From NCBI GenBank assembly GCA_036365145.1, contig JAEOAD010001561.1, positions 151,250-215,249 on the forward strand: a DNA stretch of 64,000 bases. The letters run 5' to 3'. Below, piece by piece: positions 47,401 through 60,528 of this stretch. Source of the DNA: Orientallactaga sibirica (Eukaryota; Chordata; Mammalia; Rodentia; Dipodidae). The notes below the pieces were generated by a model. That model saw only the letters and a list, made by a program, of their open reading frames with translations, was not told the DNA's origin and ran no database searches. The position numbers were made by a program, and so were the translations under genes. Positions within the stretch are counted from its first letter, which is position 1, and every line of letters begins with the position of its first letter.

Positions 47401-50400
47401 TACTAACTTGTACATCTTGTTAGATTACACAAACTAGGAAAGTTTGAACTTGCTGCACTCAACCTTCTTTGTAGGAAAGCAAGTGATTCCTAGAACAGAA
47501 TTAGCTTATTTCACACAGTACAACGTTAGGCAATGAAGATGTTTGTTTTCTAAAGAAACTACTTTAGAAATGAGGCGAATCTACTAACTTGTACATCTTG
47601 TTAGATTACACAAACTAGGAAAGTTTGAACTTGCTGCACTCAACCTTCTTTGTAGGAAAGCAAGTGATTCCTAGAACCGAATTAGCTTATTTCACACAGT
47701 ACAACGTTAGGCAATGAAGATGTTTGTTTTCTCAAGAAACTACTTTAGAAATGAGGCGAATCTACTAACTTGTACATCTTGTTAGATTACACAAACTAGG
47801 AAAGTTTGAACTTGCTGCACTCAACCTTCTTTGTAGGAAAGCAAGTGATTCCTAGAACCGAATTAGCTTATTTCACACAGTACAATGTTCGGCAATGAAG
47901 ATGTTTGTTTTCTCAAGAAACTACTTTAGAAATGAGGCGAATCTACTAACTTGTACATCTTGTTAGATTACACAAACTAGGAAAGTTTGAACTTGCTGCA
48001 CTCAACCTTCTTTGTAGGAAGTGTTAGCTTATTTCACACAGTACAATGTTCGGCAATGAAGATGTTTGTTTTCTCAAGAAACTACTTTAGAAATGAGGCG
48101 AATCTACTAACTTGTACATCTTGTTAGATTACACAAACTAGGAAAGTTTGAACTTGCTGCACTCAACCTTCTTTGTAGGAAAGCAAGTGATTCCTAGAAA
48201 CGAATTAGCTTATTTCACACAGTACAATGTTGGCAATGAAGATGTTTGTTTTCTCTCAAACTACTTTAGAAATGAGGCGAATCTACTAACTTGTACATCT
48301 TGTTAGATTACACAAACTAGGAAAGTTTGAACTTGCTGCACTCAACCTTCTTTGTAGGAAAGCAAGTGATTCCTAGAACGAATTAGCTTATTTCACACAG
48401 TACAATGTTCGGCAATGAAGATGTTTGTTTTTCTCAAGAAACTACTTTAGAAATGAGGCGAATCTACTAACTTGTACATCTTGTTAGATTACACAAACTA
48501 GGAAAGTTTGAACTTGCTGCACTCAACCTTCTTTGTAGGAAAGCAAGTGATTCCTAGAACCGAATTAGCTTATTTCACACAGTACAATGTTCGGCAATGA
48601 AGATGTTTGTTTTCTCAAGAAACTACTTTAGAAATGAGGCGAATCTACATTTAAAATGAGGCAGATCTACTAACTTGTACATCTTGTTAGATTACACAAA
48701 CTAGGAAAGTTTGAACTTGCTGCACTCAACCTTCTTTGTAGGAAAGCAAGTGATTCCTAGAACGAATTAGCTTATTTCACACAGTACAATGTTCGGCAAT
48801 GAAGATGTTTGTTTTCTCAAGAAACTACTTTAGAAATGAGGCGAATCTACTAACTTGTACATCTTGTTAGATTACACAAACTAGGAAAGTTTGAACTTGC
48901 TGCACTCAACCTTCTTTGTAGGAAAGCAAGTGATTCCTAGAACCAATTAGCTTATTTCACACAGTACAATGTTCGGCAATGAAGATGTTTGTTTTCTCAA
49001 AGAAACTACTTTAGAAATGGCGAATCTACTAACTTGTACATCTTGTTAGATTACACAAACTAGGAAAGTTTGAACTTGCTGCACTCAACCTTCTTTGTAG
49101 GAAAGCAAGTGATTCCTAGAACCGAATTAGCTTATTTCACACAGTACAATGTTGGCAATGAAGATGTTTGTTTTCTAAAGAAACTACTTTAGAAATGAGG
49201 CGAATCTACTAACTTGTACATCTTGTTAGATTACACAAACTAGGAAAGTTTGAACTTGCTGCACTCAACCTTCTTTGTAGGAAAGCAAGTGATTCCTAGA
49301 ACTGAATTAGCTTATTTCACACAGTACAATGTTCGGCAATGAAGATGTTTGTTTTCTCAAGAAACTACTTTAGAAATGAGGCGAATCTACTAACTTGTAC
49401 ATCTTGTTAGATTACACAAACTAGGAAAGTTTGAACTTGCTGCACTCAACCTTCTTTGTAGGAAAGCAAGTGATTCCTAGAACCGAATTAGCTTATTTCA
49501 CACAGTACAATGTTCGGCAATGAAGATGTTTGTTTTCTCAAGAAACTACTTTAGAAATGAGGCGAATCTACTAACTTGTACATCTTGTTAGATTACACAA
49601 ACTAGGAAAGTTTGAACTTGCTGCACTCAACCTTCTTTGTAGGAAAGCAAGTGATTCCTAGAACGAATTAGCTTATTTCACACAGTACAATGTTCGGCAA
49701 TGAAGATGTTTGTTTTCTCAAGAAACTACTTTAGAAATGAGGTGAATCTACTAACTTGTACATCTTGTTAGATTACACAAACTAGGAAAGTTTGAACTTG
49801 CTGCACTCAACCTTCTTTGTAGGAAAGCAAGTGATTCCTAGAACCGAATTAGCTTATTTCACACAGTACAATTTTCGGCAATGAAGATGTTTGTTTTCTC
49901 AAGAAACTACTTTAGAAATGAGGCAAATCTACTAACTTGTACATCTTGTTAGATTACACAAACTAGGAAAGTTTGAACTTGCTGCACTCAACCTTCTTTG
50001 TAGGAAAGCAAGTGATTCCTAGAACTGAATTAGCTTATTTCACACAGTACAATGTTTGGCAATGAAGATGTTTGTTTTCTCAAGAAACTACTTTAGAAAT
50101 GAGGCGAATCTACTAACTTGTACATCTTGTTAGATTACACAAACTAGGAAAGTTAGAACTTGCTGCACTCAACCTTCTTTGTAGGAAAGCAAGTGATTCC
50201 TAGAACCGAATTAGCTTATTTCACACAGTACAATGTTCGGCAATGAAGATGTTTGTTTTCTCAAGAAACTACTTTAGAAATGAGGCGAATCTACTAACTT
50301 GTACATCTTGTTAGATTACACAAACTAGGAAAGTTTGAACTTGCTGCACTCAACCTTCTTTGTAGGAAAGCAAGTGATTCCTAGAATCGAATTAGCTTAT

Positions 50401-53400
50401 TTCACACAGTACAATGTTCGGCAATGAAGATGTTTGTTTTCTCAAGAAACTACTTTAGAAATGAGGCCAATCTACTAACTTGTACATCTTGTTAGATTAC
50501 ACAAACTAGGAAAGTTTGAACTTGCTGCACTCAACCTTCTTTGTAGGAAAGCAAGTGATTCCTAGAACCGAATTAGCTTATTTCACACAGTACAATGTTA
50601 GGCAATGAAGATGTTTGTTTTCTCAAGAAACTACTTTAGAAATGAGCTGAATCTACTAACTTGTACATCTTGTTAGATTACACAAACTAGGAAAGTTTGA
50701 ACTTGCTGCACTCAACCTTCTTTGTAGGAAAGCAAGTGATTCCTAGAACCGAATTAGCTTATTTCACACAGTACAATGTTCGGCAATGAAGATGTTTGTT
50801 TTCTAAAGAAACTACTTTAGAAATGAGGCGAATCTACTAACTTGTACATCTTGTTAGATTACACAAACTAGGAAAGTTTGAACTTGCTGCACTCAACCTT
50901 CTTTGTAGGAAAGCAAGTGATTCCTAGAACAATTAGCTTATTTCACACAGTACAATGTTAGGCAATGAAGATGTTTGTTTTCTAAAGAAACTACTTTTAG
51001 AAATGAGGATTAATCTACTAACTTGTACATCTTGTTAGATTACACAAACTAGGAAAGTTTGAACTTGCTGCACTCAACCTTCTTTGTAGGAAAGCAAGTG
51101 ATTCCTAGAACCGAATTAGCTTATTTCACACAGTACAATGTTAGGCAATGAAGATGTTTGTTTTCTCAAGAAACTACTTTACAAATGAGGCGAATCTACT
51201 AACTTGTACATCTTGTTAGATTACACAAACTAGGAAAGTTTGAACTTGCTGCACTCAACCTTCTTTGTAGGAAAGCAAGTGATTCCTAGAACCGAATTAG
51301 ATAATTTCACACAGTACAATGTTCTGCAATGAAGATGTTTGTTTTCTCAAGAAACTACTTTACAAATGAGGCGAATCTACTAACTTGTACATCTTGTTAG
51401 ATTACACAAACTAGGAAAGTTTGAACTTGCTGCACTCAACCTTCTTTGTAGGAAAGCAAGTGATTCCTAGAACCGAATTAGCTTATTTCACACAGTACAA
51501 TGTTCCGCAATGAAGATGTTTGTTTTCTCAAGAAACTACTTTAGAAATGAGGCGAATCTACTAACTTGTACATCTTGTTAGATTACACAAACTAGGAAAG
51601 TTTGAACTTGCTGCACTCAACCTTCTTTGTAGGAAAGCAAGTGATTCCTAGAACCGAATTAGCTTATTTCACACAGTACAATGTTGGCAATGAAGATGTT
51701 TGTTTTCTCAAGAAACTACTTTAGAAATGAGGCCAATCTACTAAGTTGTACATCTTGTTAGATTACACAAACTAGGAAAGTTTGAACTTGCTGCACTCAA
51801 CCTTCTTTGTAGGAAAGCAAGTGATTCCTAGAACCGAATTAGCTTATTTCACACAGTACAATGTTCAGCAATGAAGATGTTTGTTTTCTCAAGAAACTAC
51901 TTTAGAAATGAGGTGAATCTACTAACTTGTACATCTTGTTAGATTACACAAACTAGGAAAGTTTGAACTTGCTGCACTCACCCTTCTTTGTAGGAAAGCA
52001 AGTGATTCCTAGAACCGAATTAGCTTATTTCACACAGTACAATGTTTGGCAATGAAGATGTTTGTTTTCTCAAGAAACTACTTTACAAATGAGGCGAATC
52101 TACTAACTTGTACATCTTGTTAGATTACACAAACTAGGAAAGTTTGAACTTGCTGCACTCAACCTTCTTTGTAGGAAAGCAAGTGATTCCTAGAACCGAA
52201 TTAGCTTATTTCACACAGTACAATGTTCGGCAATGAAGATGTTTGTTTTCTCAAGAAACTACTTTAGAAATGAGGTGAATCTACTAACTTGTACATCTTG
52301 TTAGATTACACAAACTAGGAAAGTTTGAACTTGCTGCACTCAACCTTCTTTGTAGGAAAGCAAGTGATTCCTAGAACAGAATTAGCTTATTTCACACAGT
52401 ACAATGTTCGGCAATGAAGATGTTTGTTTTCTCAAGAAACTACTTTAGAAATGAGGCCAATCTACTAACTTGTACATCTTGTTAGATTACACAAACTAGG
52501 AAAGTTTGAACTTGCTGCACTCAACCTTCTTTGTAGGAAAGCAAGTGATTCCTAGAACGAATTAGCTTATTTCACACAGTACAATGTTCGGCAATGAAGA
52601 TGTTTGTTTTCTCAAGAAACTACTTTAGAAATGAGATGAATCTACTAACTTGTACATCTTGTTAGATTACACAAACTAGGAAAGTTTGAACTTGCTGCAC
52701 TCAACCTTCTTTGTAGGAAAGCAAGTGATTCCTAGAACCGAATTAGCTTATTTCACACAGTACAATGTTCGGCAATGAAGATGTTTGTTTTCTCAAGAAA
52801 CTACTTTAGAAATGAGGCGAATCTACTAACTTGTACATCTTGTTAGATTACACAAACTAGGAAAGTTTGAACTTGCTGCACTCAACCTTCTTTGTAGGAA
52901 AGCAAGTGATTCCTAGAACCGAATTAGCTTATTTCACACAGTACAATGTTCGGCAATGAAGATGTTTGTTTTCTCAAGAAACTGCTTTAGAAATGAGGCG
53001 AATCTACTAACTTGTACATCTTGTTAGATTACACAAACTAGGAAAGTTTGAACTTGCTGCACTCAACCTTCTTTGTAGGAAAGCAAGTGATTCCTAGAAC
53101 CGAATTAGCTTATTTCACACAGTACAATGTTAGGCAATGAAGATGTTTGTTTTCTCAAGAAACTACTTTAGAAATGAGGCGAATCTACTAACTTGTACAT
53201 CTTGTTAGATTACACAAACTAGGAAAGTTTGAACTTGCTGCACTCAACCTTCTTTGTAGGAAAGCAAGTGATTCCTAGAACCGAATTAGCTTATTTCACA
53301 CTGTACAACGTTAGGCAATGAAGATGTTTGTTTTCTAAAGAAACTACTTTAGAAATGAGGCGAATCTACTAACTTGTACATCTTGTTAGATTACACAAAC

Positions 53401-56400
53401 TAGGAAAGTTTGAACTTGCTGCACTCAACCTTCTTTGTAGGAAAGCAAGTGATTCCTAGAACCGAATAGCTTATTTCACACAGTACAATGTTAGGCAATG
53501 AAGATGTTTGTTTTCTCAAGAAACTACTTTAGAAATGAGGCGAATCTACTAACTTGTACATCTTGTTAGATTACACAAACTAGGAAAGTTTGAACTTGCT
53601 GCACTCAACCTTCTTTGTTGGAAAGCAAGTGATTCCTAGAACAAATTAGCTTATTTCACACAGTACAATGTTCGGCAATGAAGATGTTTGTTTTCTCAAG
53701 AAACTACTTTAGAAATGAGGCGAATCTACTAACTTGTACATCTTGTTAGATTACACAAACTAGGAAAGTTTGAACTTGCTGCACTCAACTTGATTCCTAG
53801 AACCAATTAGCTTATTTCAAGTACAATGTTAGAAGCAGAGATGTTTTTTTCACAAAACAACTTTAGAAATGAAGCGAATCTACTGTTTACATAAAAGATT
53901 ACACAAACAAAAGTTTGAACTTGCTGCACTCAATCTTCAAACAGATTCCTACAATTCACACAGTACAATGTTACTGAAGAAGATGTTTGTTTCTCAAGAA
54001 ACTACTTTAGAATGAGGCGAATCTACTAACTTGTACATCTTGTTAGATTACACAAACTAGGAAAGTTTGAACTTGCTGCACTCAACCTTCTTTGTAGGAA
54101 AGCAAGTGATTCCTAGAACCGAATTAGCTTATTTCACATAGTACAATGTTGGCAATGAAGATGTTTGTTTTTCAAGAAACTACTTTAGAAATGAGGCGAA
54201 TCTACTAACTTGTACATCTTGTTAGATTACACAAACTAGGAAAGTTTGAACTTGCTGCACTCAACCTTCTTTGTAGGAAAGCAAGTGATTCCTAGAACCG
54301 AATTAGCTTATTTCACACAGTACAATGTTCGGCAATGAAGATGTTTGTTTTCTCAAGAAACTACTTTGAAAATGAGGCGAATCTACTAACTTGTACATCT
54401 TGTTAGATTACACAAACTAGGAAAGTTTGAACTTGCTGCACTCAACCTTCTTTGTAGGAAAGCAAGTGATTCCTAGAACAGAATTAGCTTATTTCACACA
54501 GTACAATGTTCGGCAATGAAGATGTTTGTTTTCTCAAGAAACTACTTTAGAAATGAGGTGAATCTACTAACTTGTACATCTTGTTAGATTACACAAACTA
54601 GGAAAGTTTGAACTTGCTGCACTCAATCTTCTTTGTAGGAAAGCAAGTGATTCCTAGAACCGAATTAGCTTATTTCACACAGTACAATGTTCGGCAATGA
54701 AGATGTTTGTTTTCTCAAGAAACTACTTTAGAAATGGTGAATCTACTAACTTGTACATCTTGTTAGATTACACAAACTAGGAAAGTTTGAACTTGCTGCA
54801 CTCAACCTTCTTTGTAGGAAAGCAAGTGATTCCTAGAACGAATTAGCTTATTTCACACAGTACAATGTTGGCAATGAAGATGTTTGTTTTCTCAGAAACT
54901 ACTTTAGAAATGAGGCGAATCTACTAACTTGTACATCTTGTTAGATTACACAAACTAGGAAAGTTTGAACTTGCTGCACTCAACCTTCTTTGTAGGAAAG
55001 CAAGTGATTCCTAGAATTAGAATTAGCTTATTTCACACAGTACAATGTTGGCAATGAAGATGTTTGTTTTCTCAAGAAACTAGTGTTTCTTTTTTAGAAA
55101 TGAGGCGAATCTACTAACTTGTACATCTTGTTAGATTACACAAACTAGGAAAGTTTGAACTTGCTGCACTCAACCTTCTTTGTAGGAAAGCAAGTGATTC
55201 CTAGAACCGAATTAGCTTATTTCACACAGTACAATGTTTGGCAATGAAGATGTTTGTTTTCTCAAGAAACTACTTTAGAAATGAGGCAAATCTACTAACT
55301 TGTACATCTTGTTAGATTACACAAACTAGGAAAGTTTGAACTTGCTGCACTCAACCTTCTTTGTAGGAAAGCAAGTGATTCCTAGAACCGAATTAGCTGA
55401 TTTCACACAGTACAATGTTTGGCAATGAAGATGTTTGTTTTCTCAGAAACTACTTTAGAAATGAGGCGAATCTACTAACTTGTACATCTTGTTAGATTAC
55501 ACAAACTAGAAAAGTTTGAACTTGCTGCACTCAACCTTCTTTGTAGGAAAGCAAGTGATTCCTAGAACCAAATTAGCTTATTTCACACAGTACAATGTTC
55601 GGCAATGAAGATGTTTGTTTTCTCAAGAAACTACTTTAGAAATGAGGCGAATCTACTAACTTGTACATCTTGTTAGATTACACAAACTAGGAAAGTTTGA
55701 ACTTGCTGCACTCAACCTTCTTTGTAGGAAAGCAAGTGATTCCTAGAACCGAATTAACTTATTTCACACAGTACAATGTTGGCAATGAAGATGTTTGTTT
55801 TCTCAAGAAACTACTTTAGAAATGAGGCGAATCTACTAACTTGTACATCTTGTTAGATTACACAAACTAGGAAAGTTTGAACTTGCTGCACTCAACCTTC
55901 TTTGTAGGAAAGCAAGTGATTCCTAGAACGAATTAGCTTATTTCACACAGTACAATGTTTGGCAATGAAGATGTTTGTTTTCTCAAGAAACTACTTTAGA
56001 AATGAGGCAAATCTACTAACTTGTACATCTTGTTAGATTACACAAACTAGGAAAGTTTGAACTTGCTGCACTCAACCTTCTTTGTAGGAAAGCAAGTGAT
56101 TCCTAGAACCGAATTAGCTTATTTCACACAGTACAATTTTCGGCAATGAAGATGTTTGTTTTCTCAAGAAACTACTTTAGAAATGAGGCGAATCTACTAA
56201 CTTGTACATCTTGTTAGATTACACAAACTAGGAAAGTTTGAACTTGCTGCACTCAACCTTCTTTGTAGGAAAGCAAGTGATTCCTAGAACCGAATTAGCT
56301 TATTTCACACAGTACAATGTTCGGCAATGAAGATGTTTGTTTTTCTCAAGAAACTACTTTAGAAATGAGGCGAATCTACTAACTTGTACATCTTGTTAGA

Positions 56401-58904
56401 TTACACAAACTAGGAAAGTTTGAACTTGCTGCACTCAACCTTCTTTGTAGGAAAGCAAGTGATTTCTAGAATAAATTAGCTTATTTCACACAGTACAATG
56501 TTGGCAATGAAGATGTTTGTTTTCTCAAGAAACTACTTTAGAAATGAGGCGAATCTACTAACTTGTACATCTTGTTAGATTACACAAACTAGGAAAGTTT
56601 GAACTTGCTGCACTCAACCTTCTTTGTAGGAAAGCAAGTGATTCCTAGAACCGAATTAGCTTATTTCACACAGTACAATGTTCGGCAATGAAGATGTTTG
56701 TTTTCTCAAGAAACTACTTTAGAAATGAGGCGAATCTACTAACTTGTACATCTTGTTAGATTACACAAACTAGGAAAGTTTGAACTTGCTGCACTCAACC
56801 TTCTTTGTAGGAAAGCAAGTGATTCCTAGAACCGATTAGCTTATTTCACACAGTACAATGTTCGGCAATGAAGATGTTTGTTTTCTAAAGAAACTACTTT
56901 AGAAATGAGGTGAATCTACTAACTTGTACATCTTGTTAGATTACACAAACTAGGAAAGTTTGAACTTGCTGCACTCAACCTTCTTCTTAGGAAAGCAAGT
57001 GATTCCTAGAACCGAATTAGCTTATTTCACACAGTACAATGTTCGGCAATGAAGATGTTTGTTTTCTAAAGAAACTACTTTAGAAATGAGGCGAATCTAC
57101 TAACTTGTACATCTTGTTAGATTACACAAACTAGGAAAGTTTGAACTTGCTGCACTCAACCTTCTTTGTAGGAAAGCAAGTGATTCCTAGAACCGAATTA
57201 GCTTATTTCACACAGTACAATGTTGGGCAATGAAGATGTTTGTTTTCTCAAGAAACTACTTTAGAAATGAGGCCAATCTACTAACTTGTACATCTTGTTA
57301 GATTACACAAACTAGGAAAGTTTGAACTTGCTGCACTCAACCTTCTTTGTAGGAAAGCAAGTGATTCCTAGAACCGAATTAGCTTATTTCACACAGTACA
57401 ATGTTCGGCAATGAAGATGTTTGTTTTCTCAAGAAACTACTTTAGAAATGAGGCGAATCTACTAACTTGTACATCTTGTTAGATTACACAAACTAGGAAA
57501 GTTTGAACTTGCTGCACTCAACCTTCTTTGTAGGAAAGCAAGTGATTCCTAGAACCGAATTAGCTTATTTCACACAGTACAATGTTCGGCAATAAAGATG
57601 TTTGTTTTCTCAAGAAACTACTTTAGAAATGAGGCGAATCTACTAACTTGTACATCTTGTTAGATTACACAAACTAGGAAAGTTTGAACTTGCTGCACTC
57701 AACCTTCTTTGTAGGAAAGCAAGTGATTCCTAGAACTGAATTAGCTTATTTCACACAGTACAATGTTCGGCAATGAAGATGTTTGTTTTCTCAACAAACT
57801 ACTTTAGAAATGAGGCGAATCTACTAACTTGTACATCTTGTTAGATTACACAAACTAGGAAAGTTTGAACTTGCTGCACTCAACCTTCTTTGTAGGAAAG
57901 CAAGTGATTCCTAGAACCTAATTAGCTTATTTCACACAGTACAATGTTCGGCAATGAAGATGTTTGTTTTCTCAAGAAACTACTTTAGAAATGAGGCGAA
58001 TCTACTAACTTGTACATCTTGTTAGATTACACAAACTAGGAAAGTTTGAACTTGCTGCACTCAACCTTCTTTGTAGGAAAGCAAGTGATTCCTAGAACCG
58101 AATTAGCTTATTTCACACAGTACAATGTTTGGCAATGAAGATGTTTGTTTTCTCAAGAAACTACTTTAGAAATGAGGCGAATCTACTAACTTGTACATCT
58201 TGTTAGATTACACAAACTAGGAAAGTTTGAACTTGCTGCACTCAACCTTCTTTGTAGGAAAGCAAGTGATTCCTAGAACGAATTAGCTTATTTCACACAG
58301 TACAATGTTGCAATGAAGATGTTTGTTTTCTCAAGAAACTACTTTAGAAATGAGGCGAATCTACTAACTTGTACATCTTGTTAGATTACACAAACTAGGA
58401 AAGTTTGAACTTGCTGCACTCAACCTTCTTTGTAGGAAAGCAAGTGATTCCTAGAAACGAATTAGCTTATTTCACACAGTACAATGTTCGGCAATGAAGA
58501 TGTTTGTTTTCTCAAGAAACTACTTTAGAAATGAGGCCAATCTACTAACTTGTACATCTTGTTAGATTACACAAACTAGGAAAGTTTGAACTTGCTGCAC
58601 TCAACCTTCTTTGTAGGAAAGCAAGTGATTCCTAGAACGAATTAGCTTATTTCACACAGTACAATGTTCGGCAATGAAGATGTTTGTTTTCTCAAGAAAC
58701 TACTTTAGAAATGAGGCGAATCTACTAACTTGTACATCTTGTTAGATTACACAAACTAGGAAAGTTTGAACTTGCTGCACTCAACCTTCTTTGTAGGAAA
58801 GCAAGTGATTCCTAGAACCGAATTAGCTTATTTCACACAGTACAATGTTGGTACAATGAAGATGTTTGTTTTCTCAGAAACTACTTTAGAAATGAGGCCA
58901 ATCT
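44463..58904 (+). repeat. Homogeneous 181-bp satellite core
   Basis: About 80 nearly identical head-to-tail monomers; two successive GAAGATGTTT starts at 57,051 and 57,232 give exactly 181 bp. The monomer has CTCAAGAAAC, GGCGAATCTACTAACTTG, CATCTTGTTAGATTACAC, CTTCTTTGTAGGAAAGC, ACCGAATTAGCTTATTTC and CAGTACAATGTTCGGC. It is C-like in its middle, A/B-like at its 3' end, and its CTCAAG word lies between B (CTCAAC) and C (CTAAAG). Remaining differences cluster at the CpG-containing words. Short internal deletions or insertions occur near 48,018, 48,645 and 55,085. No higher-order pattern is visible by eye. Confidence 0.95.
53786..53999 (+). repeat. Degraded patch inside the homogeneous satellite
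   Basis: A stretch of about 210 bp with many missing segments, for example CTCAACTTGATTCC, TTTCAAGTACAATG, CTGTTTACATAAAAG and ATCTTCAAACAG, flanked on both sides by near-perfect monomers. Monomer order is kept. It resembles 37,725-37,965 in style. Confidence 0.8.
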
Positions 58905-59004
58905 ACGCCTTGACCATCTTGTTACAAGTTTCGGACTCTGCACTCGTTTATTCAGGAACTATAAAGATGTTTGAACAATCTTCTGACAACAATCTTAAAC
59001 AATG
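58905..59004 (+). other. Left junction of the non-satellite island
   Basis: The last monomer reads normally to AATCTACG at about 58,907. Sequence then departs from the satellite, keeping only CATCTTGTTA, a CTCTGCACTC and AAAGATGTTTG in roughly satellite order up to about 58,975. The microsatellite begins soon after. This could be a diverged half monomer or a mixed consensus. Confidence 0.6.
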
Positions 59005-59298
59005 CCTGACTCACTGACTCACTGACTGACTGCCTCACTCACTGACTGACTCACTGACTCACTCTCTGACTCACTCACTCACTCACTCACTCACTGATTG
59101 ATTCACTCTCACTCCTCACTGACTCACTCACTCACTCCACTGCCTCACTCACTCACTCACTCACTCACTGACTCACTGACTCACTCACTCACTGCCTGAC
59201 TCACTGCCTCACTGACTCACTGCCTCACTCACTGACTCACTCACTCACTCCCACTCACAGACTCACTCACTGACTCACTGACTGCCCCACTACTCACT
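59005..59298. repeat. Imperfect CTCA/CTGA/CTGC tetranucleotide microsatellite
   Basis: About 290 bp of ACTCACTGACTGCCTCAC-style repeats, based on units CTCA, CTGA and CTGC in irregular order. Such tracts are common in rodent genomes. The tract separates the satellite from a minus-strand LTR fragment and probably truncates that LTR. Confidence 0.95.
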
Positions 59299-59519
59299 GC
59301 TCCCGGGACAAGCCCGCCCAAAGCTAAGAAGCCTTTGAACAGCCAACCCTGGTAAGCCACGTGGTGAATGCAGATAGGTCCACATATCTGGAAGCAAGCC
59401 TAGATCACGGCCCAAGCCAAATAAGGACTTGTTTATCCAGGAGAGCACTCGCCATTGGGAAGGCGGAAGGCGGAAGCCAGCGCCATCTTTAAAGGCGCGG
59501 CACCTCGCAGCTCTCTACA
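59299..59519 (-). repeat. Truncated 3' LTR of a second class II ERV, minus strand
   Basis: Read on the minus strand, TGTAGAGAGCTGCG begins at 59,519 directly after a polypurine tract and continues through AAAGATGGCGCTGGC (about 59,476-59,490). This is the same YY1-type motif as in the other LTRs here, but the rest is different, so it is a different family. About 220 bp of U3 remain before the microsatellite. No polyadenylation signal was recognised in the remaining part. Confidence 0.65.
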
Positions 59520-59533
59520 GTTCCCCCTTTTAT
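59520..59533 (-). other. Polypurine tract of the minus-strand ERV
   Basis: On the minus strand ATAAAAGGGGGAAC directly precedes the TGTAGAG LTR start. It supports the LTR boundary and the element's orientation. Confidence 0.65.
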
Positions 59534-59824
59534 GTTTTAAAACAAGCCACAGGTAAAGTAGAGGTCTGATCTCTGATGATGCGTATTTTTGCAACCCTGA
59601 TGCCTTTTTCTCAGAGGCGGGATCTGGGGCATCAACCCGCATGCAATCAAACATGCTCTTCTCTGGATTTCTAGGGGCTAACCCAGAGTGCAGTGCTTAG
59701 CCTCACAACCTGAGCAGGAAGAAGATTAACTTTTAGTTGTAGCCAGCCAGACTTAGGGGACTGTGCAGCCTCTATGGCAGTAAAGGCTTGAATGATCATA
59801 GCTGCATCCCGTCATTGCGTGACC

Positions 59825-60175
59825 CTGATTTTACACAGACACCACAAGCAAACCAAAGAGACCAGTAACAGAAGGCCTGCTAAAGAGCACCCAAACCGCC
59901 CATTCCTTCAGATGATTCATAGCGGAGATCAGCCAAGATGACAATCCAGATGCAAAGGAGAGGTCCATGCGGGTAGAATTCACATTAACTACTGCCAGTC
60001 TCAGTTCTCTTAAGGTATCTTCAAATTCAAGCGACCAATTCTGTAATAGAAAACTAAACAAAAATCTGGATAAATTTGCAGCCCTAGTATAATTTATATA
60101 TTTTGAGTTAACTGAGCCACGGCGGCTGCGAGGCTAGCATTGGTCAAAACACTGGCAAGGAAACTGGTTTGTTAA
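59825..60175 (-). pseudogene. Env TM remnant of a second class II ERV, minus strand
   Basis: A minus-strand frame at 59,831-60,061 has the words N-W-S-L-E-F, R-E-L-R, N-V-N-S-T and D-L-S-F-A-S-G, then a Trp/Leu-rich hydrophobic segment. The layout parallels the TM remnants of the two plus-strand ERVs (NWSEEL, DELRRA, AINST, DLSLAKG), but the sequence is clearly different. Farther upstream on the minus strand (about 60,095-60,160) an alanine-rich stretch reads like the segment after a fusion peptide. Between this and the polypurine tract (59,534-59,824) lies presumed Env tail and 3' untranslated sequence with no feature I recognise. Broken and truncated upstream. Confidence 0.65.
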
Positions 60176-60188
60176 GCCCGCCCCAAAC

Positions 60189-60500
60189 AATACTGCCTCC
60201 AGGAGGTGTTAATTCCCAAATTGCCATCAGCTGGGAACATACTCTGCCTCAGGAGGTGTTAATTCCCAAATTGCCATCAGCTGGGAACCTAGCATTCAGA
60301 ACACTTGAAGTTTATGGGGACACCTGAATCAAACCACCACATTTTGTCCCTAGCCCCGTAAACTGATAACCGTATATGATGTAAAATGTAATGCATTCAT
60401 GCAAATTTAAAGGTCCCCATAGTTTTATCAAACAATGATGTTCATACGTCCCCATAATCCAAGGTCTTTTAACAACATTATTCAAGGAGAAACTAAAACT
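60189..60500 (-). mobile_element. L1-like 3' end fragment (antisense)
   Basis: The stretch with GCCATCAGCTGGGAAC, CACTTGAAGTTTATGGGGAC, TCAAACCACCACATTTTG, GTAAACTGATAACC and AAAGGTCCCCATAG resembles, from memory, the reverse complement of rodent L1 3' untranslated sequence. I cannot search to confirm. It starts with a 38-bp segment repeated in tandem (60,201-60,238 and 60,251-60,288). It ends near 60,500-60,530, where satellite words begin to appear. Confidence 0.4.
60201..60288. repeat. Tandem direct duplication, period 50 bp
   Basis: The 38 bases starting AGGAGGTGTTAATTCCC and ending CAGCTGGGAAC occur twice without change, at 60,201-60,238 and 60,251-60,288. A CTGCCTC(C) word precedes both copies. 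Confidence 0.95.
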
Positions 60501-60528
60501 GCAAACTCAACCACCATCAGCAGTCATC

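Noticed and set aside
10689..59017. Repeated short plus-strand open frames in the satellite with similar translations (MKMFVFST-like starts)
   Set aside because: They are the same monomer read in one frame across one period. The 181-bp period shifts frame every monomer, so they end within one or two units. There is no start context, conservation or domain to support a protein.
59005..59298. Telomere-like or subtelomeric repeat
   Set aside because: The units are CTCA, CTGA and CTGC, not TTAGGG or CCCTAA. It is a simple microsatellite.
59433..59654. Minus-strand frame of 73 codons over LTR and polypurine tract
   Set aside because: It crosses the polypurine tract and LTR start of the minus-strand ERV, so it is not an independent gene.
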